Shown piece after piece: positions 1 to 11,644 of a DNA stretch of 64,000 bases. Each line of letters starts with the position of its first letter. Position 1 is the first letter of the stretch. The notes beneath the pieces were generated by a model. It did not search any database and was not told where the DNA came from. It was given only the letters and a program-made list of their open reading frames with translations. Origin of the DNA: Gongronella butleri. Lineage: Eukaryota > Mucoromycota > Mucoromycetes > Mucorales > Cunninghamellaceae. The stretch is from NCBI GenBank assembly GCA_025201375.1, contig JAIWZP010000053.1:62001-126000 (forward strand). Reading direction: 5' to 3'. The position numbers and the translations under genes were made by a program.

Positions 1-874
1 GTCAGCTGCACGTACGTCATGTACAGCTTGTCCACGCCAGGATGTTCCTCGCGATCCACTAAAAAAAGCAAAAAAAACCCCTCGAGTCAGCGCGTCATCT
101 AGTGCCAAATCGCGCTTTCCAATGCCATGCTGTGCTTTTTAAAGCCAAAACACGCTCGTTTTGCTTACCCTTGATATTGACAAAGTATTTGTTCATCACT
201 GCAGCCACGTCGGCATCCTCAAATGACTCGTGCTCCATGACATGGCACCAACTGAAATAAAAAGGGGATGTCAACGCACATCCTACTTGCCACAAAGTCT
301 CAATTGCTTTGTTAATTCAACATACTGGCACGTCGAATAGCCGACACTCAAAAAGATTGGCTTGTTCGTCTCCTTGGCCAGGTCAAAGGCTTCCTTGCCC
401 CACGGGTACCAGTCAACCTAGTCGTCAAAGTGAAAAAAAGCAGAAATATGAGCGCGTTTCATTGCCAATCGCTCCCGGCCAAGCTGACATACCGGATTGT
501 GAGCTAGTCAGCGCGCAGCCACAGGTAAAAAAGAAAAAAAGGGAGATTTAGCAAGCGATGCGCGGCACATGAGCGAAAAAGGCTGTACCGTGTTGCTACA
601 AAAAAAAAATCTGCAGGGTGAATTGTCTGCCCAATCCTCTGTACGCTGTTTCTACGCCCTCTCTTACCAAGAGATAGGGACTTTTCTCGTTGGCAAGCCG
701 GTTCGTGTTGCTGCTGCTACTGATGCTCCCTGTGGCCGTGCTGAATCCGAGCGCGGCGGAAACTGGTGCCGAGGCACGCAGAGCACCTCGTCGTAACGTT
801 GCCATGGCCGGACGCGCAGGCCGTGCGTAACTTGGGAGTTGCCTAAACGCCGTAGAAAAGTGAGCAAGGCGCAT
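1..874 (-). CDS. SPATA20: SPATA20/DUF255-family thioredoxin-fold protein, 5' part (3' end outside window)
   Basis: Exons on the minus strand: 874-668, 595-589, 503-493, 417-326, 251-169 and 58 to beyond base 1; every junction is GT..AG and the phases agree. The spliced protein reads NEKSPYLL, then QHAHNP, then VDWYPWG, then [18 protein letters not shown], then [18 protein letters not shown], which is the N-terminal signature of the DUF255/SPATA20 (YyaL/SSP411) family, including the CxxC pair of its thioredoxin fold. QHAHNP is made entirely by two microexons of 7 and 11 nt. The ATG at 874 was chosen because it is the first in frame and is followed by an Arg/Ser/Ala-rich stretch of about 60 residues that could be a mitochondrial presequence (inference). 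The family also has a C-terminal glycosidase-like toroid, which lies outside the window. The biochemical role of the family is poorly known. Confidence 0.93.
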
Positions 875-1039
875 AGTGCTGTGAAATTGCAAACAAAGAA
901 AAAAACACGTTGTCAAAAAGCGGGGGTCACCATTTTTTTTTAGGCTGTCAGGCAAGACACGATGAAATTCAACCAGCGCAAGTCTATGCCAAATCTGGAA
1001 ATCATTCCTTCACGCGTAAAAAAAAAGAGATTGGTTGAT

Positions 1040-2300
1040 CCAAAAAACCAAAATCGTCATTGCGCGCCATCTGGTGATCGGAGCACCCCGCGGATGGGCT
1101 CATTCGAACAACAGGACTTGCAGTTTATTTATCAATGGTTAATTGTTTTGAAAGCAGTATAGTCAAATGCCAAACGAGCAAATACAAAATAAAACATTTT
1201 TTTGCCACCGGCACGACTTGCGTCTGGTGCACAGACGAGCTCGAGGGCTGCTTTTGCACACATCGATTGGACCCAAGTGTGAGATAAATTTCAGGGTATA
1301 CTGTATTATGAAAACGCGGTCAAATTGCGCTTTGTAAAAAAGAGCATTCTGTGAATGCCATTTAAGCAGGGGCTTTTTGAAACACGACAAGCTTTTGGTG
1401 TGCCCGCCTGCGTCAGCGCCATGGGATTGTATCGCCTCAGTTTTGTCTCGAGGACGCGTCCCAATGGCGAGTAATCACTGATTATCGTGAATTTCACTAA
1501 AAATGGCTTATTTTCGACTTTTCTTCTATTCAATCAGCTTGAAACTTTGTCAACCACACAACACCGCAATGCCGTTCAATTTTGCTAATTGTAGCAATGA
1601 GCTCCAAAGCAGCAAAACCAAGTTTACTCAAGGAAAACCAAAATAACTCCAGCTTGTTGCATTTTGTGTGCTCCCCGCATTAATTGTGCCAATTGAAACC
1701 AGGTGCACTGAGTGGCACACGTCGTCATTTCCAACTTTACCGCCTGCAGCAATGCGGTGCGATGGAGTGGGAGAGAGTTGCGATTGCCTAAGAAATAAAC
1801 TAACATTTTATCGTATTTTTGTGGGGTTGGACTAGACGAAATCTCTCAAAAACAAGAGCAATGGGCGGAGCACGTTATAGTGTACAATTTGCCATCATTA
1901 AACGAAGTGCTATGTTGCTTTGAGAGAACCAAGAAGAGCAGAAACGCTGTATTTTTTGAGTTATTTCGATTTTGTACGCTTTTATTAAAGGCAATCTTGT
2001 CTGTGACTCACAGCACGTTAGGAGCACAGTATCAGTCGTAATTTTGTAGCTTGCTCCAACGCCGGGAAAGACATGTTCGTGGTAGAAAATACAAATTTTG
2101 CGAAAAAGAAAAGGTTTATTAGTCCAATTTTTTTGATAATCATCGTTGCACTCTGCCTAGAGATGAAAAACGTGCAGCACAACGTGCTCTACGTATTGCT
2201 TTGGTTTTCACTGACTTGGTTAGATGCAAACTTATCGAAACACGCAAATTGTTGTTTTTTTTTTGTTTGGCTAGCACAACCATCTTCTTGACCATTGTAC
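1040..2300 (+). repeat. Dispersed repeat R-A, copy 1
   Basis: The interval from the cgtcattgcgcgcc block (about 1053) to the tagcacaaccatctt block (about 2273) aligns in the same order with 3170-4410. Shared landmarks are ttctgtgaatgccatttaag (1346 and 3473), cgcgtcccaatggcgagtaa (1454 and 3583) and agatgaaaaa(c/t)gtgca. No long reading frame is conserved between copies, so I see no encoded protein. Bases 875-1040 hold nothing I recognise. Confidence 0.7.
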
Positions 2301-2309
2301 AGCCTTATA

Positions 2310-2746
2310 AGTCGCCAAAGGTGCTGTGCAAAAGCAAAAAAAAAAAAAAAAAAAAAAAAGGATTGCAAATCTGGGTAAGGCACGTAGTCCCTTAAAATAG
2401 AGCGTAGCGAGAAACAACGTGCAGAAAAGCATTGAAATTGAAAAAAACACCATCCAATACAAAAAAATTCACAGAACTTACCTCCCTGCATATCCCAATC
2501 GCAAAACCCTCACATCATGCACCCACAAATCTGAATTTCGTGAGATGCAATGCTGTCAACGCGTATTTTAATACGAACCATCCATGTCGGTGGCCGTACG
2601 CGCGCTCTTTCGACCCCTCTACCCTGTACACTTCACCGCACCCTCCATACCCTCGGTCCCCTGACGATGACGGCCGTTTCAGAACTTCATTATAGCCATT
2701 TCCTCTATTGCAATCAAAAAAAATGACGTTCTTATGCAAAAAAAAA
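2310..2746 (-). other. Downstream flank of the minus-strand 5S gene, related to 27272-27700
   Basis: Read on the minus strand, this stretch aligns, with many substitutions, to the sequence following the second 5S gene. Shared words include tacggccacc, tggttcgta, gcgttgaca and gtgtgaggg. A minus-strand reading frame covers 2515-2781 but overlaps the 5S gene and has no recognisable relative. It ends toward an A-rich run at 2337-2359. I treat it as part of an old duplication of the 5S locus, not as a gene. Confidence 0.5.
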
Positions 2747-2863
2747 ATTACAGCACCTGGTATTCCCGCATGATCTCTCACTGCAGTACTAACCAGGCCG
2801 TACTATGGATCGCTGCAGAGATCGGACGGGATCTGGCGCTTTCATAGTCGTATGGCCGTAACA
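2747..2863 (-). rRNA. 5S ribosomal RNA gene, copy 1
   Basis: Read on the minus strand this begins TGTTACGGCCATACGACTA and ends AATACCAGGTGCTGTAAT, the conserved eukaryotic 5S shape. TTACGGC at the 5' end pairs with GCTGTAA at the 3' end (helix I, one G-U). The block CCCGTCCGATCTCTGCAG and the internal control region GGCCTGGTTAGTACTGCAG are present. A run of ten T follows, a pol III terminator. It is identical over all 117 bases to the copy at 27155-27271. Both 5' and 3' ends could be off by one or two bases. Transcribed by pol III, it supplies the 5S RNA of the large ribosomal subunit. Confidence 0.95.
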
Positions 2864-2985
2864 TGAAATGTTTTGAGGAAAGCACGTCACACGCCGCTAT
2901 TTCGGCAATTCGGCCGCCGTAATTCCGAACCTATCAGAATGCTTGAATTTCTGTAAACGGCTGTTGATTGGCTAACAAACGTCGT
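2864..2985 (-). promoter_or_regulatory. Conserved upstream flank of 5S copy 1
   Basis: About 120 bp upstream of the 5S gene match the upstream flank of the second 5S gene (27036-27154), including the G+C-rich block GGCGGCCGAATTGCCGAAA about 45-65 bp before the RNA start and a CCAATCA word further out. Conservation of this block while neighbouring bases have drifted suggests an external pol III element, but common descent alone could explain it. Confidence 0.4.
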
Positions 2986-3167
2986 TGTTTGAATACATGT
3001 TGCTGCTTGGCCTTTTGGGCATGAATGAGCGTGTGTGCAAGACGAGACGCCAAAGGGGCACGCTCAAAAACATGCAGTCGCCGCAATTGGCTGTGCTCTT
3101 TGTGAAATATCAGTTTCCGGGAGATGTCCTGCTCTCTCATCGATTGGCCGCCTTGAAAAAACGCCTG

Positions 3168-4410
3168 ATCTTTGAAAATCGTCATTGCGCGCCAACCTGT
3201 AACCCTAGACCTCCAATGATGGACTCATTCAGACGACAGAACTTGCAATTTCTATGTCAACGCGTCAATGGTATTGTAAGTGGTGTATTCGTCGACAAGC
3301 AACCAAAAAATAACAAATAGCCCCTTTTTCCACACAAAACGGCATGTGTCTAGTATACAGCGGACCTCGAGGGCTGCATTTGTGCTCAAGGACTGAGTCC
3401 AGCTACGGTGTGAATTTCAGGGCGCATTATATGGTGCCAATGCGGTCAAATCACTGTTTGCAAAAAAACGAATTCTGTGAATGCCATTTAAGCGGGGACG
3501 TTTTGGAAATCATTGAAATAATGACATGCTCATGTGCATCGACATCATAGCACATGAATTCGGTTGTTATTATCTCGGTGGCGCGTCCCAATGGCGAGTA
3601 ATTGTCGATTATCATGATTTTCGCTAAAACTCGCACGTTCTCGACTTTCCTGTTATTTAACCACCCTCAAATTGGGTCAGCAAAACGGGACCGAGCTGCG
3701 ATTCAGCTTTGCTATCTGCTGCAAAGCGCTCTAATGCAGCAAATTCCAGATAATGCAAAATGAACAAAACATTTCCAGTTTTTTTACATTTTGTGCATAA
3801 TTTGCATAAATGGATCTACTTGATATTAGGTGCATCGTGTGGTACGCGTCGCCAGCTTCTACTTTGCCGCTTGCAGCCAGGCTGTATAATGGAATCCAAT
3901 GTAGTTGTACCAGCCCGAAAAATAAAACAACAATTTTGCGTGTTTCATGGACTTGCTGTTAACCAAACGACTCAAAACCAAGAGATTATAGAGAGTACAC
4001 TGTGTTACGATTTCTTCATCTTCAAGCGAGGCGCAACGGGTTCTTAGAAAAAAAAGTGGGAGAGAATATCACCCATCTTTTTCGTAAAATTTATACTTTC
4101 TATCACAAACCTTTGGTTCACCGCTTTGGTTCAAGCTACAAAATTGCAGCTGACACCGTGCTTTATGCTTACTGCGAGTCGCGGAGATGCGTTCCTTGAA
4201 AAAGAACGCGCAATAGTGCAATAACTCAAAAACACTGCCCTTCCTCTCTTCATTTTATTTTCTTGTGTCTATAGCACCTCTACTACAGATGAAAAATGTG
4301 CAAGGCAACATGCTCAATGCACGCTCTTGATTTCGAGCGATTCGGTTAGCAGAAATCCCATGAAAAACATGATAAATTGACATTTTACTTGTTGGACTAG
4401 CACAACTATC
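3168..4410 (+). repeat. Dispersed repeat R-A, copy 2
   Basis: Collinear with copy 1 (1040-2300) over about 1.2 kb in the same orientation. It starts at gaaaatcgtcattgcgcgcc and ends near tagcacaactatcttcc. It abuts the inverted copy 3, so 3.2-5.1 kb is a tail-to-tail pair. No protein is recognisable in any frame. Confidence 0.7.
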
Positions 4411-4439
4411 TTCCACGCATCTGCACCGCTTTACGGAAA

Positions 4440-5130
4440 GTCACAGGTTGGAGTTGGCAATGTATACCACGCGGTACACCACGTTTCAAAGGGCCTATTT
4501 AATGCAGCGGACACACAACAATCAACGAGGTGGAATAATTTTGCTTTCCTTGAATTTACTTGATTTTTAGTGCACTGGAGCGCCTTGAAATAAACAGCAA
4601 AGCTGAATCGCAATTGACCGCGTGTACTTGACGTATTTCAAGATGATAGAGTAACGGAGATGTCGAAAACATGCCATTTGTATTGAAAATCAAGACAAAC
4701 AGCCATCACTCGCCATTGGGACACGCTGCTAAGCAAAGACTAAGCAGATTAAGACTCATGTAAGCTGACGCACATGGGCGTGGCAAAATTTCACCAAGTT
4801 TCAAAAAGCCCCCGCTAAAATGGCATTCACAAAATCAGATTTATTTCAAAGCTTGATTTTACCGCGTTCTTACAATACAAGTGCTCCTGAAATTTACCCC
4901 CAAAACTGGACCCAGTCCGTGCGCACAAAACAGCTCTCAAGGTCGGCTGTTCACTAGATACATTATGATTCGTGTGGAAATGAACGTGATTTCTTGTATT
5001 TTGGTTGTTTGTCAATGACCACACTTCTTACAAATACAAGCGCTCTCTGGTCCAAAAATGACACGCTTTGTTGTTTGAATGAGCCCATCACAAGAGTCAT
5101 GCAGCCGCTGGTTGGCACACAACGTCTCGT
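4440..5130 (-). repeat. Dispersed repeat R-A, copy 3 (inverted, truncated)
   Basis: The reverse complement contains the same ordered landmarks as copies 1 and 2: gatgggctcattcaaacaac, tgtgaatgccattttagcgg, gtgtcccaatggcgagt and attcagctttgct. The part matching the distal third of copies 1 and 2 is missing where it meets copy 2. From 5130 to 5991 I see no gene and no clear repeat, only A-runs (5500-5518) and the T-rich leader of the next gene. Confidence 0.65.
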
Positions 5131-5991
5131 AAACCGCGTTTTTGTTCATTTCAAGAAACACGAGCCAGATGCCGTTGATTGAGCGTGTCTGAAGACTCGC
5201 GCGCGAGCTTGTTTAAAGACAGAAAAATCTATAGATAGGTGATGCGGCTAACCTGACACAAAAAATCGAGTAGGACTGCAAAGCATGCTTTAAATGAATA
5301 TTTTTGGCCGTGACATGTTGGCAATTGGCCCTCTGACGATCCAATTGGGCAGAAACGCGACATGCACAACGTGTTGATTCTCGGGGATTCAAATCGCTAC
5401 ATGTATCCCGGAAAATAAAAAAACAAATTGAAAAAAATCAGCCAAGTACGGTGCCCGAGGCTCAAAACGCGTCGCGTCGCGATTGCCAAGAAATAAAAAG
5501 TAAAAAAAAAAAAAAAAATCGACAAATTAAGGACACAACTAAATTTAAGGTGATTGAATGCAGATTAGGCCTGTTTAAACACGACAACAATAGAAAGAGG
5601 CGCGCTTTTTGCTGCTGCTCATGTATTCGAAGCACCATCAGCTAAAATGACATAATTCACCATGAAGTTTGGCACTTGAACTCGCCCATTTAATAATGCA
5701 CTGCTCTTATCCTCGTTCGTGTTCTCTCTCTCACTTCCATTTTTTCTCATGTTGGCTTGTTTATGTGATCAAAGAGAGCGAATTCTTTGGAATCGTGCCT
5801 TGTCATCTGTTACTGATGCGCTGATGCACACTAAACAAACAATTCGTCGGAAACTTTCATCAGTGACAGCATGCGGCGTGTCTTTGGCAAGGGGAAGCCT
5901 GCTTTTAAACTTTCCTAAAGATCCGTCCTTTTTTTTTCTTCCTTGTTTTTTGTACTTTCTTCTATTTCTCTTTTTTTTTTTTACGAGCACC

Positions 5992-7816
5992 ATGTACCAT
6001 AGCACGGTGAGTAATCCTTTGCTGTCACCTGCCAAGGGCTCAGGGCCGCGTCGCTCTATGAGCGTTCTCAGTTGGCAGGGTTCCAGCATGCAAAAGCTAT
6101 TTTCGACGCATAAATCGAAGCGCACGATTGTGCCCTCGCAATCGCACTCGGACATCAAGGTCACCAAGCTGTATAAAAAATTCACAAAGGCTAAAAAAGA
6201 GGCGGCGGAGCCAATTGAAGAAGAAAAAAGCGACGACGAGGCGTCATACAATCAAAGTCTCAGCGACCGTGATGACGCGTCGAACCGCGTTTCCCAGGAC
6301 GACGCGCTGCTATCTGAGGGTAGTAATCCCGTCGCGACGCCCGCCTTTGTAAGCCAGCGCGAGCCCGCTGTATACTACAATGGCCTCCTCAACACACTCG
6401 ACCAATTCCCAGAACAGAAGCTTGCATGGATTGAGGGCCCGCCACCCAATGCTGCCGCCATACAGGACGACCTTTTCTCCGGCGGCGTCTACAAAGCATC
6501 CAACAAACCAATTGTCTTGCGCAAACCCCATTTCAAGAACCAGGTCTTGTAAGTAAAGCGAGCCATGGATCTTTAACACACAAAAGAGGTACCTGATCGC
6601 CCCCCTCACCCCTTTTTTTTCTTTACACGACAGCGGCCAGCCCAGATTGATGGAGAAGCCAAAGGCTATGTTTTATTTGCGAGGTACAAAAAAAAAAAAA
6701 AGAACGAAAAAAATAGAGAAGTGCTCGATACTTAGTTTTCTTTTGCGTTTAGTCTTGAACGTAGTCATTCCCACCTCGGCAAAGTGTAAGACGGGGGGAA
6801 ATGGAGGGGAATGATGCGCTGACATGCATCATTTTTGTCATTTTGTATGAATTAGCGCATCAATATCGATGCACTGTGCAAATTCACGACCAATTGTGCG
6901 CTGGCTCCTATGTTAATAGCATCAAGAACGGCAAGCAAAGTAGTCAAGCCGATCTTGATCACATCTTCATGCTGTAAAAAAAAAGATGAAAAAGAAGCCA
7001 AATCGCTATGAGATTCATTTTGGATTGTTTCTGCAGAGAGATGGACAAACCAAGCATGGTGTCTCTTCGAATAGATGTCAAGGCGCCTCGCAAGCTTTTG
7101 GCGGGCAACAAGCGAAGGAAGGATATCACGGTCGGGCAGCAAGATTTTGCTCTGTCACTCAAGCCATTTGACAAGCAGGTGCGCTGCATCTCATTCCAGC
7201 ACGAGCAAGAAACGTACCAAGTCACCATTGTCTATGGGTCATATATGAATGAAAATGCGCAAATCCTCATTTCCAATGAGCGACTTTATGCCGACTTTTT
7301 GACGCTTTATATCCGTGGAGCCATGTTCCCTGTAAATGCGATTTTTTGAAAAATATCCACGGGACTGACGCGGTGTCTTTTCTTTTTTTTTTGATTTTGT
7401 TTTAGCGCTGGCAGCGGTATTGGGCGGTTTTGCACGCGTCCAAGTTGGAATTGTACGACTTTGAGTACAAAGAAACACGCGCCCCGCACGCGTCGGTGCC
7501 ATTGGATGCACTACAGCGCGTTTTCCGCCCCAAAATGACGCTGGATGACGAAGAGATGGTCGACGTTGGCAAGCTCGGTCTCGCGCTTCAATTCATGCCG
7601 CAGGTTTTGATCCACCAATCCAAGACTGTCGCGGATGGATCGCGCAATCGTGCGCGCATGTATGTGCTCCCCGATCATGCCGAGAGTGGCACCCAATGGG
7701 AAGATCATCTCGCTTACGCCGCGGCCCTGATTGATGAATTCCGCCCCGACGGTCACTTTACAAAAGACACAAGCGCTCTCAAAGACGTCCTCATTCCCTT
7801 GAAATATCTGTGGTAA
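5992..7816 (+). CDS. Anillin/Bud4-like protein with C-terminal PH domain
   Basis: Six exons: 5992-6548, 6634-6683, 6753-6785, 6856-6973, 7037-7331 and 7406-7816, giving 487 aa; all junctions GT..AG with consistent phase. Residues 1-150 are charged and low in complexity. The middle reads VLNVVIPTSAK ... CTVQIHDQLCAGSYV ... DHIFMLEMDKPSMVSLRIDV, which has the layout of the anillin homology region (a C2-like strand set). The end, FPRWQRYWAVLHASKLELYDF to a helix around AYAAALIDEF, is a PH domain. Family members (anillin, Mid1, Bud4/Int1) link the septin or actomyosin ring to the membrane at the division site, so a cytokinesis role is inferred. The ATG at 5992 follows a T-rich leader; the upstream in-frame extension is not ATG-initiated. 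It converges with the SET gene. Confidence 0.6.
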
Positions 7817-7997
7817 AATAAAAACAGCGCAAAATGCCATTCCCACACCACAAATAAACTTGACAATTCACGGCTTGCAATGGACGATAAACTATCTCAT
7901 TTTTCATTGTGCCGCTGGCACTTGGAATGCGAAAAAAAAAAAACGAGGGGAATCTTGAACTTTTGCGCCTAAACGCGTCTATAATACATTAATGGGG

Positions 7998-8802
7998 TCA
8001 TCCTGAAGCCTTGCTGTGGTTCTGCTCGCTCATGTCCATGCCCCGATTCGTCCAAAAGGACTTTCCATAGGTGACCAGCTATAAAACAAGAGGAATTCAA
8101 TTGATTGTTGCGGTGATGTGTGCCATTGGGCCTTACCAGCTCTTCCCCCTTTTTGATCTTTTTGCTTCCAGCGACAAAGATTCCCACACGGATGCGCTGC
8201 GTGCGCTCGTCAAGGTAATTCAGAAAGCACACATTGGGCCCAGAGGCGACGCCGCGAAAATCGTTGCAAAAGCGGGCCTCGTTGCCGAATTTTTCTGCGT
8301 CAATGGACAAATCCTGGCCAAAACGAATCACATAATCAGACGTGTCGCTGTAGCCATCCTTGTACTCGACGACGCCAAGGTAATCCAGGATCAATTGCCG
8401 AGGCTGCAATGTCTGTGCGGCCACAAGGCCGTACGCGCCGCAGCAGGGGTGGCTAGGCTCGGTTATCTTTTTGATTTTGATGTTTTTCCGCTGCTCCTTG
8501 ATGCCGGGAAACTCATTGCCGCGCACATTCACGTGTTCATTCAAAAAAAGCACTGTGCGCCCGGCAATATCCACCTTTGTCGCTGGTTTCGCGCCCGCTG
8601 CCGCGGTCGTGCCAGGCGCGCCGGGCGCGACCGGTGGTGGTCGGCTGGCGGCCTTTTTTGCTTGTGCTTGCTTTTGCTGGATAGTGTTTAAATTCGGTTC
8701 GTAAAGCATTTTCAGCTCTGCTGGGACTGCCGGTGACCATGTCAGCTTGTCGACATATTGTACCCCCGGCACCCAGCCGGGTGGAGCAGGTGCTTTTGCC
8801 AT
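7998..8802 (-). CDS. SET-domain protein (putative protein lysine methyltransferase)
   Basis: Two exons, 8802-8137 and 8078-7998, giving 248 aa. After a Pro/Ala-rich segment (about residues 45-75) come GAYGLVAAQTLQP, ILDYLGVVE, NEARFCNDFRG with a following PNVCF, and GEELLVTYGKSFW. These correspond to SET motifs: the GxG start, the RFxNxxxxPN core (here with D in place of the usual H-S-C) and the GEEL-x-x-YG end. The intron splits GEEL|LVTYG, and skipping it breaks the last motif, which supports the model. Set proteins transfer methyl groups from S-adenosylmethionine to lysine; the substrate cannot be named. The ATG at 8802 lies just downstream of a T-rich leader and removes an F-rich extension that is not plausible protein. 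Confidence 0.75.
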
Positions 8803-10610
8803 GAGGTGGTTGAAAAAAGGGAAAAAGACGGTGAAAGTAAAAAAAAAAAAAAAAAATGAGGGCAAGATGCATGATCAATTACCCCGACCAATCGTGTGTG
8901 GCTTGGCGTCGCTCAATTGCCTTGGGGCTTTGCGCTTCCATCCCATGGCTCGAGCGTCAATTGCATTAATGTGAATGATCATGGATTTAAAACGAAATGA
9001 ATGGTGCTTCATGAGCGCGTGATTTCGTGGTTTGACGTGTTTTGGCGCGTTTTGACATGCAAAAAGAAACGAAAAAGAAACAACAGCGCACGCTGACGAC
9101 TCCCCAGTCTCTGGATCATGTTGCACAGATTACTTTTGGCAGGCGTCAATGCCCATTCTTTGTGTGACTTTGTCGATCATGCGGCACAATGCAACATGTT
9201 CTGGCCATTGCCATTCCCTTTTATTAGACACTTCGCTTGGCATCATTAACAATGGCCTCGATCATCTCAATTGTTTCAAGAGAAACATGGCTCATTGCCT
9301 TTAGATTTTTCTCGTGCCGCACATCAAAAGTAAAGTTTATTTTTGCATATTTTGCACAAACATGGCCACTCAGGGCACATCTTTTTTAATTGAACACCCA
9401 AATCCGTGCCATTCCTTCCGGCTGGGTTGGAGAGACAACAAAAGCTACTCTTGATTTTTGTTTGCGCGCTTTTCATGATAAAAATCAGGGTATGGTTTGG
9501 TTTGGATGGCCCTGACGTGTACCATTGTTTAGCAACATTGGTATAACGGCACGTGTACATGTCTGTCCCACGTCAATCACAATAGATTGTATTAAAAATT
9601 GAGGTCACACTTCATAAAACAAAAAGACAATGAGCGTCGATTGAAAAAAATTAACCCTAACCCAAGATTGGTTGGGCTCATCTTTTGCAGGTCTTTTAAT
9701 GGACTTTTTAAAATAGACCATTGTGACGGTGTCGCGACTCGGTCTCTTGTGGCTAGGCCACAGCTTTCGACAGATCAAAGATGCAAACGAAGAAAAAGAA
9801 CGGCCAGCCACTAATTGCTATAAATATGGCACCCAGGGGGGAAATGATGGTGCAAGCGTGCGTGGCACGGGACATGCGAGCGATCATAGGTAAAAAAAAA
9901 AAAAAATAGATGCATCAAAAGATGGCCACTCGATCGCCGCTCGCGTGACCCCGAGATGCTTTTTTTTTAGTAAAGTGGGATCAGCTGCTCCATCCTTCCA
10001 ACATGTTACCATAAATAATGAATCCAAGGGTAAAGGCGCGTGGAGCATCGAGTCAAAAGAAGAAAAAATAAAAGGGATCAAAAATAGGCAATGGATAAAG
10101 GATATGCGTGATTGACATGTTTGACGTGATCTGGTGGCCAAGGGACGGGTAAATCACATGGGACGCGACTTGGTCCCGTTGTTCCATTGGCAAGAGTGCA
10201 ATCAGCGGGCACTCAACTGCCCATTACACCTTAACTTTCTGTGGTTTGTATGAAAATATCACTGAAAGAGCGCAGATCGACATATTGACGCGACTCACAA
10301 ATACAAACGACTGATCGCCCATAATAAAACACAAATGCATGCGCCGAGCAGATGCGGTGGTGGCATCAGCAGTCGTCAAATGCCAAGTATCGCTACAAAT
10401 TCTCTAGTTGTTACTTTTTAAGGTCCTTTTTTTCAGTTTAAATTCCTGCTTTGGGACCTGGCGCCTCGCGCATTGATTGGCCTTGTCGCAATTCTTTCAC
10501 CCAGGTCCCGTCGACACGAAAAAAAAAGGTCAGAGCAAGGCATTTTGATCTTGTTTCTTTTATTTTTATATTTTTTCGTTTTTATATTCTTTTTTTATTC
10601 TTCTTGTTGA
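8803..10610. other. Intergenic region, no gene recognised
   Basis: About 1.8 kb between the divergent SET and ferric reductase genes. Short reading frames here have no recognisable motif. The only notable item is a short telomere-like stretch, taaccctaaccc, at 9652-9663. The last 200 bp become T-rich and lead into the ferric reductase promoter. Confidence 0.6.
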
Positions 10611-10613
10611 ACG

Positions 10614-10620
10614 TATAAAA
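10614..10620 (+). promoter_or_regulatory. TATA box of the ferric reductase gene
   Basis: TATAAAA lies 69 bp upstream of the ATG at 10689, after a long T-rich tract and before a T/C-rich leader. No GATA-type iron site was found in the 500 bp upstream. Confidence 0.6.
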
Positions 10621-10688
10621 GACGCTGGTCGTCTTTTCTTGATCATCTCCACAGATATTTCGTTGCAATCCATACAAGGCAAGAGCAA

Positions 10689-11600
10689 ATGCGGTCTGTC
10701 CATTTTGTGTTACCCCTTCTTTGTGCGGCGTCTGTCGCCCATTGTGAGCTGATTCAACCTGCGGTGTTTGCCGGCTGCTTGTCCAACGTGCAGACTTTCA
10801 CGTTTACCGGGTGTTCGTCGGTGGATGCGTCGTGTCTGTGCAACAGTGATCCGTGGTTGGGCACAATGGCGATGTGCATCTATCAATGCACAATGGATGA
10901 CGCTGACGCGACTGCTAGCCAGCAAAGCCATTGGGCCTATCTTGCGACATCGTACTGCTCTGATTCCTCCAAGGCGAACTTGTCGCCCATGCAGCCCATT
11001 CTCGTCAACAGCACGTCGTATATCAGGCGCGCACCAAGCCATCCACAACGCGTGAATTTGCAGGTGCCCATCTACATCAAAGATACAAAGGTGGATCCAA
11101 ATATCAAGACGATGGCCGAGTTTGATTTCCAGGTCTTCCGAAGCGTCACTTTTGGCACTATTTTCAGCATGATGGCCATCTTTCTCGTGCTTTTTGGCGC
11201 AATCAACAATGCGACGCGTCACGTGCTCGCGTGGATGGCGCGCAACCGTCATCGACCACTTGCCTGCGAGCCGCGCTGGGCGCAATGGCTGCGTCAGCGC
11301 GTCATCAATCCGGCATTGCTCCCAAATGGCCGTCGAATGGATCACGCCACATGGTTTGGCTTTTTGATGGTCAATTACCCCAGCCGCCTTGAATCCATGG
11401 TCCTCACGCTCTTCATCACCTTGAACATCGTGCTTCTCTTTCCAAGCTATCATCTGTTTGCCGACAATTCCATCATGCCGGGCAACACGTCGCTCCAGCT
11501 CGCGCGCTACATTGCCGAGCGCGGCGCTCAATTGAGTTTCTCTTTGCTGCCCATGATCTATCTCTTTGGTGGAAGAAACAACATTTTGCTTTGGGTCACT

Positions 11601-11644
<44 letters not shown>

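Noticed and set aside
2515..2781. 88-codon minus-strand frame
   Set aside because: It overlaps the 5S rRNA gene and its counterpart after the second 5S gene is broken by stops.
5719..5991. N-terminal extension of the anillin-like frame
   Set aside because: It opens at a GTG, runs through a T-rich leader encoding poly-F and lacks an ATG; the ATG at 5992 has normal context.
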